A DNA stretch of 64,000 nt from MGBC124762 sp048201935 (GCA_048201935.1 DBFBGR010000011.1:205184-269183); one strand, 5' to 3'. Counted from the first letter of the stretch, positions 1 through 8,718 are shown. Made by a program: numbers and translations. Notes: a model not told the origin generated them from the sequence alone.

Positions 1-47
1 AGGGCCGGGCTCTGCTGGAGCTCATCGGCGCTCCCTTTGTCCGCTGA
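1..47 (+). CDS. rplE: 50S ribosomal protein L5, C-terminal end (partial)
   Basis: Only the last 14 codons are present; the frame ends in LLELIGAPFVR followed by TGA at 45-47. The short tail resembles L5 C-termini, and L5 is the gene expected immediately before S14 in the spc operon, so the call rests mainly on position. The gene begins outside the window. An AAAGGAG sequence directly after the stop serves the next gene. Confidence 0.8.
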   Translation, partial: GRALLELIGAPFVR

Positions 48-62
48 AAGGAGAACTGAGAA

Positions 63-248
63 ATGGCTAAGAAATCCATGATTTTGAAGCAGCAGGCGAA
101 GCCCAAGTTCTCCACTCGGCGCTACAACCGCTGCAAGATCTGCGGCCGGCCCCACGCCTATCTCCGGGACTACGGCATCTGCCGTATCTGCTTCCGTGAG
201 CTGGCGTACAAGGGCCAGATCCCCGGTGTGAAAAAGGCTAGCTGGTAA
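63..248 (+). CDS. rpsZ: 30S ribosomal protein S14 type Z (zinc-binding)
   Basis: 61 residues, the usual length of the short zinc-binding S14. Two CxxC pairs (C24/C27 and C40/C43) form the zinc ribbon, and the C-terminal KGQIPGVKKASW is the family signature. S14 helps assemble the 30S head. It follows rplE by 15 nt with a strong AAAGGAG site. It is followed by an unusually long spacer before rpsH, whereas most neighbours are 10-30 nt apart. Confidence 0.98.
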   Translation: MAKKSMILKQQAKPKFSTRRYNRCKICGRPHAYLRDYGICRICFRELAYKGQIPGVKKASW

Positions 249-423
249 ATCCAGCACATCCGTAGGCCCCTTTTGGGGCCTACGGAATCCCCATGTCATG
301 GACTGAGTTCGCTCAGTTTATGGATAGTCCGACGGCGGCAACAGGTCGGGACGGTGCCTAAGCCCTGATACCTTGCCGTTGAACCGGGTAACCGGCCCGG
401 TAATCTAAATAGGAGGTAATCTC
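249..423 (+). other. 175-bp structured spacer inside the spc operon
   Basis: No open frame of note. It contains a perfect 11-bp stem with a TTTT loop (260-285), a stem ACTGAG-TTCG-CTCAGT (302-317), a possible long-range pairing CGGCAA (335-340) with TTGCCG (373-378), and a GC-rich inverted repeat just before the rpsH ribosome-binding site (AGGAGG, about 411-416). There is no T-run after the first hairpin, so it is not a classical terminator. It may be an RNA-processing, attenuation or autoregulatory leader; function is inferred only. Confidence 0.6.
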
Positions 424-822
424 ATGCAGATCACAGACCCCATTGCGGATATGCTGACTCGGATCCGCAACGCGTCCAACGCCGGCCATGATACGGTGGA
501 CGTGCCTGCCAGCAACATGAAGAAATCCATCGCGCAGATCCTCCTCGACGAAGGCTATATCAAGAACTATCAGCTCATCGAGGACAACCTTCAGGGCATC
601 ATCCACATCACCCTGAAGTACACCGCCAACAAGGAGAAGGCCATCACCAACCTTCGCCGCGTCAGCAAGCCCGGTCTCCGGGTGTACGCCGGCGCCGACG
701 AGCTGCCCCGGGTCATCCGCGGCCTTGGTATCGCCATCATCTCCACGTCCAAGGGCGTCATGACCGACAAGGCCGCGCGCGCGGCCCACGTCGGCGGTGA
801 AGTCCTGGCGTTCGTGTGGTAA
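424..822 (+). CDS. rpsH: 30S ribosomal protein S8
   Basis: 132 residues, full length. N-terminal MQITDPIADMLTRIRNA and the C-terminal block with STSKGVMTDKAAR are canonical S8 sequences. S8 is a primary 16S rRNA-binding protein of the 30S platform and in some bacteria represses the spc operon. AGGAGG lies about 8 nt upstream. It is followed 15 nt later by rplF. The long structured spacer just upstream makes autoregulation here conceivable but unproven. Confidence 0.98.
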   Translation: MQITDPIADMLTRIRNASNAGHDTVDVPASNMKKSIAQILLDEGYIKNYQLIEDNLQGIIHITLKYTANKEKAITNLRRVSKPGLRVYAGADELPRVIRGLGIAIISTSKGVMTDKAARAAHVGGEVLAFVW

Positions 823-837
823 GGGAGGGCAGAGACT

Positions 838-1386
838 ATGTCGAGAATCGGAAGAATGCCCATCGACCTCCCCGCGGGCGTCGAAGTAAAGGTGGCTGAG
901 GGCAACCACGTCACCGTCAAGGGCCCCAAGGGCACCCTGGAGCGTGACCTGAGCCCCATCATCACCATCCAGCAGGAGGGCGCCGTTATCAACGTCACCC
1001 GTCCCAACGATCTGAAGGAGAGCCGTTCTCTCCACGGCCTGACCCGGACCCTTTTGAACAACATGGTCGTGGGCGTCACCGAGGGCTTCACCAAGACCCT
1101 GGATGTCAACGGCGTGGGCTACCGCGTGGCCATGGAGGGCGGCAAGCTGGTCATGAACCTGGGCTATTCCCACCAGGTGACCATGGAGGCCCCTGAGGGC
1201 ATCAAGCTGGAGACCCCCAACCCCAACCAGATCGTCGTCAGCGGCGCTGACAAGCAGCGCGTTGGTCAGTTCGCCGCCGAGATCCGCGAGAAACGTCCGC
1301 CCGAGCCTTACAAGGGCAAGGGTATCAAATATGCTGACGAGGTCATTCGCCGTAAGGAAGGCAAGACCGGCGTCAAGAAGAAGTAA
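838..1386 (+). CDS. rplF: 50S ribosomal protein L6
   Basis: 182 residues, normal length. Starts MSRIGRMPIDLPAGV and contains two homologous L6 folds, with the conserved RRKEGKTGVKKK C-terminus that binds 23S rRNA near the sarcin-ricin loop. Preceded by GGGAGGG in the rpsH-rplF gap and followed by rplR after 15 nt. Confidence 0.98.
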   Translation: MSRIGRMPIDLPAGVEVKVAEGNHVTVKGPKGTLERDLSPIITIQQEGAVINVTRPNDLKESRSLHGLTRTLLNNMVVGVTEGFTKTLDVNGVGYRVAMEGGKLVMNLGYSHQVTMEAPEGIKLETPNPNQIVVSGADKQRVGQFAAEIREKRPPEPYKGKGIKYADEVIRRKEGKTGVKKK

Positions 1387-1401
1387 GGAGGTGCCTAGGA
1401 T

Positions 1402-1758
1402 ATGATCAAGAAGATCGATACCAACGCTCAGCGGCTGCGCCGCCACAAGCGGGTCCGCGCCAAGATCAGCGGCACCCCCGAGCGTCCCCGTCTCAATGTG
1501 TTCCGCAGCGAGACCAACATCTATGCCCAGGTCATCGACGACGTGACCGGCGTGACCCTGGTCTCCGCCTCCTCGCTGGAGAAGGGCTTCGGCGCCGGCT
1601 CCAACTGCGAGGCCGCCAAGAAGGTGGGCCAGGCCGTGGCCGAGCGTGCCAAGGCCAAGGGCATCACCACCGTGGTCTTTGACCGTGGCGGCTATGTCTA
1701 CCACGGCCGGGTCAAGGCCCTGGCCGAGGGCGCCCGCGAGGGCGGCCTGGAGTTTTAA
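1402..1758 (+). CDS. rplR: 50S ribosomal protein L18
   Basis: 118 residues. Basic N-terminus (RLRRHKRVRAKI) and the FDRGGYVYHGRVKALAEGARE end are diagnostic of L18, which binds 5S rRNA together with L5 in the central protuberance. AAGGAGG site upstream; rpsE follows 17 nt downstream. Confidence 0.98.
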   Translation: MIKKIDTNAQRLRRHKRVRAKISGTPERPRLNVFRSETNIYAQVIDDVTGVTLVSASSLEKGFGAGSNCEAAKKVGQAVAERAKAKGITTVVFDRGGYVYHGRVKALAEGAREGGLEF

Positions 1759-1775
1759 GGAGGGAGGAAGAACAA

Positions 1776-2276
1776 ATGCCTAAGTTTGAAAAAGAACAGA
1801 GCGAGTTCAGCGAAAAGCTGGTCTACCTCAACCGCGTTTCCAAGACCGTCAAGGGCGGCCGCGTGGCCAAGTTCACCGCCCTCATGGTCATCGGTGACGA
1901 GAAGGGCCGGGTCGGCTTCGGCACCGGTAAGGCCGCCGAGGTCCCCGAGGCCATCCGTAAGGGCATCGAGGACGCCAAGAAGAACCTGGTGAACATCACC
2001 CTGTCTGGCACCACCATTCCCCACGAGATCATCGGGGAGTTCGGCGCCGGCCGCGTCCTCCTCAAGCCCGCCGCCCCCGGTACCGGCATCATCGCCGGCG
2101 GCCCGGTCCGCGCGGTGATGGAGGCCGCCGGCATCCGGGACATCCGGGCCAAGTGCCTGCGCTCCAACAACCCCCAGAACGTGGTCTCCGCCACCTTCGA
2201 GGGCCTGAAGGCCCTGCGTGGCCCCGAAGAGGTGGCCAAGCTCCGGGGCAAGAGCGTGGAAGAGATTTTGGGTTAA
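1776..2276 (+). CDS. rpsE: 30S ribosomal protein S5
   Basis: 166 residues. The N-terminal double-stranded-RNA-binding domain carries VKGGRVAKFTALMVIGDEKG and the C-terminal domain GTGIIAGGPVRAVMEAAGI; both are standard for S5, a protein of the mRNA entry channel and decoding fidelity. Strong GGAGGGAGG site at 1759-1768. rpmD follows after 15 nt. Confidence 0.98.
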   Translation: MPKFEKEQSEFSEKLVYLNRVSKTVKGGRVAKFTALMVIGDEKGRVGFGTGKAAEVPEAIRKGIEDAKKNLVNITLSGTTIPHEIIGEFGAGRVLLKPAAPGTGIIAGGPVRAVMEAAGIRDIRAKCLRSNNPQNVVSATFEGLKALRGPEEVAKLRGKSVEEILG

Positions 2277-2291
2277 GGAGGAGACGACATC

Positions 2292-2474
2292 ATGGCTAAG
2301 TTGAATATCAAGCTGGTCAAGAGCCTGAACGGTCGGCTCCAGAAGCACAAGGATACCGCCGCGGCCCTGGGTCTTCGCAAGATCGGGGACGCCACCGTGC
2401 AGCCCGACAACGCCGCCACCCGCGGCAAGATCGCCCTGATCGGTTACCTCCTTGAGGTCACCGAGGAAAAGTAA
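2292..2474 (+). CDS. rpmD: 50S ribosomal protein L30
   Basis: 60 residues, the normal short bacterial L30. Motifs SLNGRLQKHKDTAAALGLRK and the DNAATRGKIALIGYLLEV end identify it. It sits between rpsE and rplO as in most Firmicutes, with a GGAGGAG site upstream. Confidence 0.97.
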   Translation: MAKLNIKLVKSLNGRLQKHKDTAAALGLRKIGDATVQPDNAATRGKIALIGYLLEVTEEK

Positions 2475-2486
2475 GGAGGCGCAACA

Positions 2487-2927
2487 ATGAATTTGCATGA
2501 TCTCTCCCCCGCCCCCGGCTCTACCCAGGTGGGTAAGCGCAAGGGCCGGGGTCCGGGCTCCGGCAACGGCAAGACCGCCGGCCGGGGTCATAAGGGCCAG
2601 TGGGCCCGCTCCGGCGGCGGTGTGCGCGTGGGCTTTGAGGGCGGCCAGATGCCCCTGGCTCGCCGCGTGCCCAAGCGGGGCTTCAACAACATCTTCGCCA
2701 AGCCCCTGGAGGCCATCAACGTGGCCAGCCTCAACAAGTTCGACGACGGCGCGACCGTCAACGTCTGCGACCTGTTGGACAAGGGCATCCTCTCCAAGTG
2801 TGAGTACGGCGTGAAGGTGCTGGGCAACGGCACCCTCACCAAGAAGCTCACCGTGCGGGCCTCCGCCTTCTCCGCCTCCGCCAAGGAGAAGATCGAAGCG
2901 GCGGGCGGAAAGGCCGAGGTGATTTGA
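2487..2927 (+). CDS. rplO: 50S ribosomal protein L15
   Basis: 146 residues. N-terminal MNLHDLSPAPGSTQVGKRKG and the Gly/Arg-rich extension (GRGPGSGNGKTAGRGHKG) that reaches into 23S rRNA are canonical. Its stop (2925-2927) is only one base before the TTG start of secY, and the secY ribosome-binding site GAGGTGA is embedded in its last codons, indicating translational coupling. Confidence 0.98.
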   Translation: MNLHDLSPAPGSTQVGKRKGRGPGSGNGKTAGRGHKGQWARSGGGVRVGFEGGQMPLARRVPKRGFNNIFAKPLEAINVASLNKFDDGATVNVCDLLDKGILSKCEYGVKVLGNGTLTKKLTVRASAFSASAKEKIEAAGGKAEVI

Positions 2928-2928
2928 A

Positions 2929-4338
2929 TTGATCACGACCATCCGTAACGCGTGGAAGATCGAGGAGCTGCGCAAGAAGATCCTCTTCACTCTGTTCGCG
3001 CTGCTGATCTTCCGTCTGGGCTCGGTCGTTCCCGTGCCCTTCATCAATTCCGACGCCCTGGCCAACGAGCTCAGCCGCCAGTCGGGCACCATCTTTGGAC
3101 TGCTCAACGCCATGAGCGGCGACGCCTTCGCCCAGGCGACGGTATTCGCCCTCAGCATCCAGCCCTATATCAACAGCTCCATCATCATCGAGCTGCTGTG
3201 CATCGCCATTCCCGCCCTGGAGCGGATGCAGAAGGAGGGTGGCGAGGAGGGCCGCAAGAAGATCGCGGCCATTACCCGCTACACCACCGTGGCCATCGCC
3301 GTGCTGCAAGGCTTCGGGTACTTTACCCTGATCCGCAGCTGGGGCCTGCTGGACCCCGCCGTGGGGATGCCCACCTGGCTCATGGGCGTGATCATCGTCC
3401 TGGCCTTCACCGCGGGCTCCGCCTTCCTGATGTGGCTGGGCGAGCAGATCACCGAGTTCGGCATCGGCAACGGCATCTCCATGATCCTGTTCGCCGGCAT
3501 CGTGGCCCGGGTGCCCAGCATGGTCTCCAGCATGATCTCCGGCGTCAGCATCTGGGGCGAGGTCTCCAGCAAGGGCGCCGAGACGGTCCTGGCCGATATG
3601 ACCACGGTCTATACCGCCCAGGGCTATCCCAACGCCGCTGAGTCGGCCCAGAGCTATGTGGATTCCGCCATGCACCCGGTGATGGTCCCGCTGTTTATCA
3701 TCGGTATGCTGCTTTTGGTGGTGTTCATCGTCTTCATCACCAACTCCGAGCGCCGCATCCCCGTGCAGTACGCCAAGCGGGTGGTGGGCCGGAAGATGTA
3801 CGGCGGCCAGGCCACTCACCTTCCCATGAAGGTGAATATGTCCGGCGTTCTGCCCATCATCTTCGCCCAGTCCATCGCCTCTTTGCCCGCCACCATCGCC
3901 GCGTTCGCCGGCGTGACCAAGAACAGCCCCGGCTTCGGCGGCGGCTTCATGCGGGTCTTCGACTCCAGCGGCGTGGTCTACGGCATCGTCTACTTCCTGC
4001 TCATCGTGGGCTTTAGCTACTTCTACTCCAGCATTCAGTTCAACCCCATCGAGGTGGCCAACAACCTGAAGAACAACGGCGGCTTCGTCCCCGGTTTCCG
4101 TCCGGGCAAGCCCACCGCCGATTTCCTTCGCAAGGTGCTGAGCAAGATCACCATGTTTGGCGCGCTGTACCTGGCCGTCATCGCCCTGCTACCCATCATC
4201 ACCGGTAACATCATCGGCAACTCCGCCCTTTCTCTGGGCGGTACGTCGGTCATCATCGTGGTGGGCGTGGCGCTGGAGACGGTGAAGGCCATGGAGGCCC
4301 AGATGCTCATGCGCCACTACAAGGGCTTTTTGGAGTAA
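2929..4338 (+). CDS. secY: Sec translocase channel subunit SecY
   Basis: 469 residues with ten hydrophobic segments, the protein-conducting channel for Sec export and membrane insertion. The start is TTG at 2929, chosen because the product then begins MITTIRNAWKIEELRKKI like other SecY proteins, and GAGGTGA lies 8 nt upstream. Conserved cytoplasmic loop residues (VQYAKRVVGRKMYGGQ) and the QFNPIEVANNLKNNGG segment are present. It is somewhat longer than the 430-440 residues of B. subtilis because of an extra segment at residues about 215-240. adk follows after 6 nt. Confidence 0.97.
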   Translation: MITTIRNAWKIEELRKKILFTLFALLIFRLGSVVPVPFINSDALANELSRQSGTIFGLLNAMSGDAFAQATVFALSIQPYINSSIIIELLCIAIPALERMQKEGGEEGRKKIAAITRYTTVAIAVLQGFGYFTLIRSWGLLDPAVGMPTWLMGVIIVLAFTAGSAFLMWLGEQITEFGIGNGISMILFAGIVARVPSMVSSMISGVSIWGEVSSKGAETVLADMTTVYTAQGYPNAAESAQSYVDSAMHPVMVPLFIIGMLLLVVFIVFITNSERRIPVQYAKRVVGRKMYGGQATHLPMKVNMSGVLPIIFAQSIASLPATIAAFAGVTKNSPGFGGGFMRVFDSSGVVYGIVYFLLIVGFSYFYSSIQFNPIEVANNLKNNGGFVPGFRPGKPTADFLRKVLSKITMFGALYLAVIALLPIITGNIIGNSALSLGGTSVIIVVGVALETVKAMEAQMLMRHYKGFLE

Positions 4339-4344
4339 GCGCCC

Positions 4345-4977
4345 ATGAAGATGATCTTTTTGGGCGCGCCGGGCGCCGGAAAAGGCACCCAGGCCGACAT
4401 TTTTGCCAAGCGTTTGAACATCCCCACCATCTCCACTGGCAACATCCTCCGCACCGCCATCGCCGACGGCACCGAGACTGGTCTGAAGGCCAAGTCCTTC
4501 ATGGACAAGGGCCAGTTGGTCCCCGACGAGGTCATCTTGAACATCGTCAAGGAGCGGTTGGAGCAGCCTGACTGCCAGCAGGGCTATATCCTGGACGGGG
4601 TGCCCCGCACCCTGGCCCAGGCCCAGGCCCTGGAGGACATGGGCGTGAAGTTCGATCAAGTGGTCTCCATCGAGGTCGCCGACGAGACCATCGTCCAGCG
4701 CATGTCCGGCCGCCGGGCCTGCACCCAGTGCGGCGCCACCTATCACGTGGTGGCCGCCCCGCCCAAGGCGGAGGGTGTGTGCGACAAGTGTGGCGGAGCG
4801 CTGGTCCAGCGGGCCGACGACGCCGCTGAGACCGTGCTGGACCGGCTGAAGGTCTTCCACGAGCTCACCGAGCCCCTGAAGGACTTCTACGCCCAGCGGG
4901 GCCTTCTGAAGCTGGTGGACAACCAGCCCACCATCGAGGCCACCACCGCCGCCATCTGTCAGGCTTTGGGGCTGTAA
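4345..4977 (+). CDS. adk: Adenylate kinase (zinc-LID type)
   Basis: 210 residues. Catalyses ATP + AMP = 2 ADP. The P-loop GAPGAGKGTQ is at residues 7-16, the AMP site around TISTGNILR, and the LID carries four cysteines (C126, C129, C146, C149), the structural zinc site typical of Gram-positive adenylate kinases. The DG-PRT motif is at 84-89. Placed between secY and map as usual in Firmicutes. Confidence 0.97.
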   Translation: MKMIFLGAPGAGKGTQADIFAKRLNIPTISTGNILRTAIADGTETGLKAKSFMDKGQLVPDEVILNIVKERLEQPDCQQGYILDGVPRTLAQAQALEDMGVKFDQVVSIEVADETIVQRMSGRRACTQCGATYHVVAAPPKAEGVCDKCGGALVQRADDAAETVLDRLKVFHELTEPLKDFYAQRGLLKLVDNQPTIEATTAAICQALGL

Positions 4978-4981
4978 GGCC

Positions 4982-5752
4982 ATGGAGATGATCACCCTCA
5001 AGACCCCCGAGGAGATCGAGAAGCTGCGCGTCGCCGGACGCATCACCGCCCAGGCCAGAGCCCTGGCTGGGTCCATGGTGGAACCGGGCGTGAGCACCTA
5101 CGACATCGACAAAGAGGTCAAGCGGTTCATCCAAAGCCACGGCGCCAAGCCCTCGTTCCTGGGGCTGTACGGCTTTCCCAACTCCATCTGCGCCTCGGTC
5201 AACGAGTGCGTCATCCACGGCATCCCCTCCAAAAAACAGGTGCTTCGTGAGGGCGATATCGTTTCGGTGGACGTAGGGGCCTTCATCGGCGGTTTTCACG
5301 GCGACTGCGCCGCCACCTTCCTGTGCGGCCAGGTCAGCGACGAGGCCAGGAAGCTGGTGGAGGTCACGAAGCAGAGCTTTTTTGAGGCCATCCGTCTGGC
5401 CCGACCGGGCAACCGGGTCCGGGACATCGGCGCGGCGGTCCAGAGCTATGTGGAGTCCTTTGGTTACAGCGTGGTCCGGGACTATGTGGGCCACGGCGTA
5501 GGCCGCCAGATGCACGAGCCCCCAGAGGTGCCCAACTACGGCCCCGCCGGACACGGCGCCCGGCTGACCCCGGGCATGGTCCTGGCGGTGGAGCCTATGG
5601 TGTGCGCCGGGGACTGGCGTGTGGAGAACCTGGACGGCAACTGGACCACCGTCACCGTGGACAGGAGCCTTGCCGCCCACTATGAAAACACCATTCTCAT
5701 TACAGAGGGTGAGCCCGAGATCCTCACCGACCCGGGAGACGGCACGCTGTGA
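4982..5752 (+). CDS. map: Methionine aminopeptidase, type I
   Basis: 256 residues. Removes the N-terminal Met from nascent proteins. All five metal ligands of the pita-bread fold are visible: D97, D108, H171, E204 and E235. The ATG at 4982 is 4 nt after adk with a poor ribosome-binding site; ATG at 4988 gives the more common N-terminus MITLKTPEEIEKLR and is a reasonable alternative. No KOW-domain gene lies between map and infA. Confidence 0.96.
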   Translation: MEMITLKTPEEIEKLRVAGRITAQARALAGSMVEPGVSTYDIDKEVKRFIQSHGAKPSFLGLYGFPNSICASVNECVIHGIPSKKQVLREGDIVSVDVGAFIGGFHGDCAATFLCGQVSDEARKLVEVTKQSFFEAIRLARPGNRVRDIGAAVQSYVESFGYSVVRDYVGHGVGRQMHEPPEVPNYGPAGHGARLTPGMVLAVEPMVCAGDWRVENLDGNWTTVTVDRSLAAHYENTILITEGEPEILTDPGDGTL

Positions 5753-5827
5753 ACGGCCGCTTTCGGAACGGGGACCCGGGGTCCCGCCGCAATCGGGCGC
5801 GAAGCGCCTTCAAGGAGGAAATGAGAC

Positions 5828-6046
5828 TTGGCAAAGGATGATATGATCGAAGTGGAGGGCGTGGTCACCGAGGCCCTGCCCAACACCACCTTCAAAGTGG
5901 ACATCGGGAATGGACACATCATTCTCGCCCACATCTCCGGAAAGCTCCGGATGAACTTCATCCGCATCCTGCCCGGGGACAAGGTCACGGTCCAGATGTC
6001 GCCCTACGATGTGACAAGAGGCCGTATCACCTGGAGAACAAAGTAA
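5828..6046 (+). CDS. infA: Translation initiation factor IF-1
   Basis: 72 residues, exact family length. Single OB-fold with GHIILAHISGKLRMNFIRIL and the VTRGRITWR end. The start is TTG at 5828, supported by AAGGAGG at 5812-5818 and by the MAKDDMIEVEG N-terminus. IF-1 occupies the A site during 30S initiation. The 75-bp map-infA gap has no recognisable gene. Confidence 0.97.
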   Translation: MAKDDMIEVEGVVTEALPNTTFKVDIGNGHIILAHISGKLRMNFIRILPGDKVTVQMSPYDVTRGRITWRTK

Positions 6047-6141
6047 CTATCAACGACCTTTTTTGCGAAGGGACTTTGCTTTCAAGCATAAATTGCCATC
6101 GCGAGGAAGGGGCCATCAAGGCATTCATAAGGAGGTTTAAC

Positions 6142-6255
6142 ATGAAAGTCAGACCGTCTGTGAAGCCCATGTGCGAGAAGTGCAAGATCATCAAGCGCAA
6201 GGGCAAAGTCATGGTCATTTGCGAAAACCCCAAGCACAAGCAGAGACAAGGTTAA
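6142..6255 (+). CDS. rpmJ: 50S ribosomal protein L36
   Basis: 37 codons beginning MKVRPSVKPMCEKCKIIKRK and ending KHKQRQG. The zinc ligands C11, C14, C27 and H32 are all present (zinc-containing type). AAGGAGG about 5 nt upstream. Always found between infA and rpsM in Firmicutes, as here. Confidence 0.97.
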   Translation: MKVRPSVKPMCEKCKIIKRKGKVMVICENPKHKQRQG

Positions 6256-6273
6256 AAGGAGGGACAGAAAAGT

Positions 6274-6642
6274 ATGGCTCGTATTGCTGGTATTGACTTG
6301 CCGAAGGACAAGCGCGTGGAGATCGGCTTGACCTATATTTTCGGCATCGGGCGCACCAGCGCCAACAAGATCCTGGCCGCCACAGGCATCGACCCCGACA
6401 TCCGGGTGAAGGACCTGACGGAGGAGCAGGAAGCTGCCCTCCGTGAGGAGATCGGCAACCACTACACCGTGGAGGGCGACCTCCGCCGCAACGTGGCTTT
6501 GGACATCAAGCGGCTCACCGAGATCGGCTGCTACCGCGGCATCCGTCACCGCAAGGGCCTGCCCGTCCGGGGCCAGCGCTCCAAGACCAACGCCCGGACC
6601 CGCAAGGGACCCAAGCGCACGGTCGCCAACAAGAAGAAGTAA
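6274..6642 (+). CDS. rpsM: 30S ribosomal protein S13
   Basis: 122 residues. MARIAGIDLPKDKRVEIGLTYI and the basic tail (KTNARTRKGPKR) are canonical; S13 sits in the 30S head and contacts the P-site tRNA. AAAGGAGGG site upstream. Confidence 0.98.
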   Translation: MARIAGIDLPKDKRVEIGLTYIFGIGRTSANKILAATGIDPDIRVKDLTEEQEAALREEIGNHYTVEGDLRRNVALDIKRLTEIGCYRGIRHRKGLPVRGQRSKTNARTRKGPKRTVANKKK

Positions 6643-6657
6643 GGAGGGAGAGAGAAT

Positions 6658-7059
6658 ATGGCTGCTACTACGAAAGGCAAGAAGACGACCCGTCGTCGCC
6701 GCGAACGCAAGAATATCGAGAAGGGCGCGGTCCACATCCGCTCTTCCTTCAACAACACCATGGTCACCGTGACCGACACCCACGGCAACGCCATCTCCTG
6801 GGCTTCCTCCGGCGAGATGGGCTTCCGTGGCTCCCGCAAGTCCACCCCCTTCGCCGCTCAGACTGCCGCCGAGACGGCCGCCAAGGCCGCCATGGAGCAT
6901 GGCCTGAAGAGCGTGGAGGTCTTCGTCAAGGGTCCCGGCCAGGGCCGTGAGGCCGCCATCCGGGCGCTCCAGGCCGTGGGCCTGGAGGTCACCCTGATCA
7001 AGGACGTGACCCCCATCCCCCACAACGGCTGCCGTCCGCCCAAGCGCCGCCGCGTGTAA
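6658..7059 (+). CDS. rpsK: 30S ribosomal protein S11
   Basis: 133 residues with the conserved HIRSSFNNTMVTVTD and the CRPPKRRRV C-terminus. Part of the 30S platform near the Shine-Dalgarno helix. AAGGAGGGAG site 15 nt after rpsM. Confidence 0.98.
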   Translation: MAATTKGKKTTRRRRERKNIEKGAVHIRSSFNNTMVTVTDTHGNAISWASSGEMGFRGSRKSTPFAAQTAAETAAKAAMEHGLKSVEVFVKGPGQGREAAIRALQAVGLEVTLIKDVTPIPHNGCRPPKRRRV

Positions 7060-7083
7060 TAGCAAAGGAGGAATTGAGTTAAT

Positions 7084-7686
7084 ATGGCTAAGAATATGCA
7101 GCCTGTGGCCAAGCGCTGCAAGGCTCTGAACGTTTCTCCCGCCGCTATGGGATACGCCAAGAAGCAGACCAACCGCAACCCCAAGGGCCAGATGCGCCGC
7201 AAGCAGAGCGAGTACGCCATGCAGATGAACGAGAAGCAGAAGGTCAAGTTCGTCTATGGCATCATGGAAAAGCAGTTCCGCGCCTACTATGAGAAGGCCG
7301 CCCGCAGCGAGGGCATGACCGGCGAGGTGCTGCTGACCACCATCGAGCGCCGCTTGGACAACGTGGTGTACCGTCTGGGCTTCGCCATGACCCGCCGCGA
7401 GGCCCGTCAGAGCGTCAACCACGGCCACTTCACCGTCAACGGCCGGAAGGTGAACATCCCCTCCTACCTGGTGAAGCCCGGCGACGTGATCGAGGTCAAG
7501 GAGTCCAGCCGGGACAGCGTGCGCTTTAAGCGCTTCACCGGCGAGGACGCCCCCATCTTCGCCACCCCCAAGTGGCTGAGCCGTGAGAAGAACGCCCTCA
7601 AGGGCACCGTCGTCCAGATGCCCGCCCGGGACGACATCGACATGCCCGTTGAGGAGCACCTTATCGTCGAGCTCTATTCCAAGTAA
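7084..7686 (+). CDS. rpsD: 30S ribosomal protein S4
   Basis: 200 residues. The central S4 RNA-binding domain (LDNVVYRLGFAMTRREARQ) and the C-terminal PVEEHLIVELYSK are clear. The N-terminus (MAKNMQPVAKRCKALNVSP) lacks zinc-ligand cysteines. S4 nucleates 30S assembly. In B. subtilis rpsD is elsewhere, whereas here it sits between rpsK and rpoA as in many Clostridia. Confidence 0.97.
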   Translation: MAKNMQPVAKRCKALNVSPAAMGYAKKQTNRNPKGQMRRKQSEYAMQMNEKQKVKFVYGIMEKQFRAYYEKAARSEGMTGEVLLTTIERRLDNVVYRLGFAMTRREARQSVNHGHFTVNGRKVNIPSYLVKPGDVIEVKESSRDSVRFKRFTGEDAPIFATPKWLSREKNALKGTVVQMPARDDIDMPVEEHLIVELYSK

Positions 7687-7742
7687 TAAGCTCCCCTCGA
7701 TTCGTTTTTATCAACTGCTGAAGAAGGAGGGTCACAAACGAT

Positions 7743-8690
7743 ATGGTAGAAATCGAAAAGCCCCGCATCGAGTGTATTGAAAACCCCAGCGAGGAATTTC
7801 ACGGCAAGTATATCGTCGAGCCCCTGGAGCGCGGTTACGGCACCACCCTGGGCAATTCCATGCGCCGCATCCTGCTCTCCAGCCTGCCCGGCGTGGCGGT
7901 CACCGCCATCAAGATCGCCGGCGTGCAGCATGAGTTCTCCACCATCCCCGGGGTCACCGAGGACGTGACGGAGATCGTGCTGAACGTCAAGAGCATCATC
8001 GCCAAGCTCTATAGCGAGGGCGCCAAGACGGTCTATATCGAGGCCGCCGGTCCCTGCGAGGTCACCGCCGGCGACATCAAGGCCGACGGCGAGGTGGAGG
8101 TGCTCAACCCCGAGCTCCACATCGCCACCCTGGGCCCCGACGCCAACCTGAACATGGAGCTGACCTTGAGCCATGGCCGGGGCTACGTTCCCGCCGAGCG
8201 CAACAAGCCCGCCCAGTCCATCATCGGGGTCATCCCCGTGGACAGCGTCTACACACCGGTCAAGAAGGTCAATTACACCGTGGAGAACACCCGCGTGGGC
8301 GACGCCACGGACTTTGACAAGCTGACCCTGGAGGTCTGGACCAACGGCGTCATCTCCGCCCGGGACGCCGTCAGCCTGGGCGCTCGCATCCTCTGCGACC
8401 ACTTTATGCTCTTCACCGACCTCTCCGAGACCATGGGCTCCAAGTCCACGGTGGTGGAGAAGTCGGACACCCAGCGCGACAAGGTGCTGGAGCTGACCAT
8501 CGAGGAGCTGGACCTCTCGGTGCGCAGCTTCAACTGCCTCAAGCGGGCCAACATCAACACGGTGGAGGACCTGATCTCCAAGACCGAGGACGAGATGATG
8601 AAGGTCCGCAACCTGGGCCGCAAGAGCCTGGAAGAGGTCATGAACAAGCTGGCTATGATGGGTCTGTCCCTGTCCAGCGAAGAGAACTGA
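7743..8690 (+). CDS. rpoA: RNA polymerase alpha subunit
   Basis: 315 residues. The N-terminal dimerisation domain contains LERGYGTTLGNSMRRILLSS, and the C-terminal domain (ELDLSVRSFNCLKRA, VRNLGRKSLEEV) binds UP elements and activators. AAGGAGGG site about 9 nt upstream of the ATG. Followed by rplQ as normal. Confidence 0.98.
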   Translation: MVEIEKPRIECIENPSEEFHGKYIVEPLERGYGTTLGNSMRRILLSSLPGVAVTAIKIAGVQHEFSTIPGVTEDVTEIVLNVKSIIAKLYSEGAKTVYIEAAGPCEVTAGDIKADGEVEVLNPELHIATLGPDANLNMELTLSHGRGYVPAERNKPAQSIIGVIPVDSVYTPVKKVNYTVENTRVGDATDFDKLTLEVWTNGVISARDAVSLGARILCDHFMLFTDLSETMGSKSTVVEKSDTQRDKVLELTIEELDLSVRSFNCLKRANINTVEDLISKTEDEMMKVRNLGRKSLEEVMNKLAMMGLSLSSEEN

Positions 8691-8718
8691 GAAACCCCAA
8701 CATTGGAGGTGTTAACGT

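Noticed and set aside
260..285. Rho-independent terminator after rpsZ
   Set aside because: The stem is perfect but no T-run follows and the essential ribosomal genes continue downstream; kept as a structured spacer.
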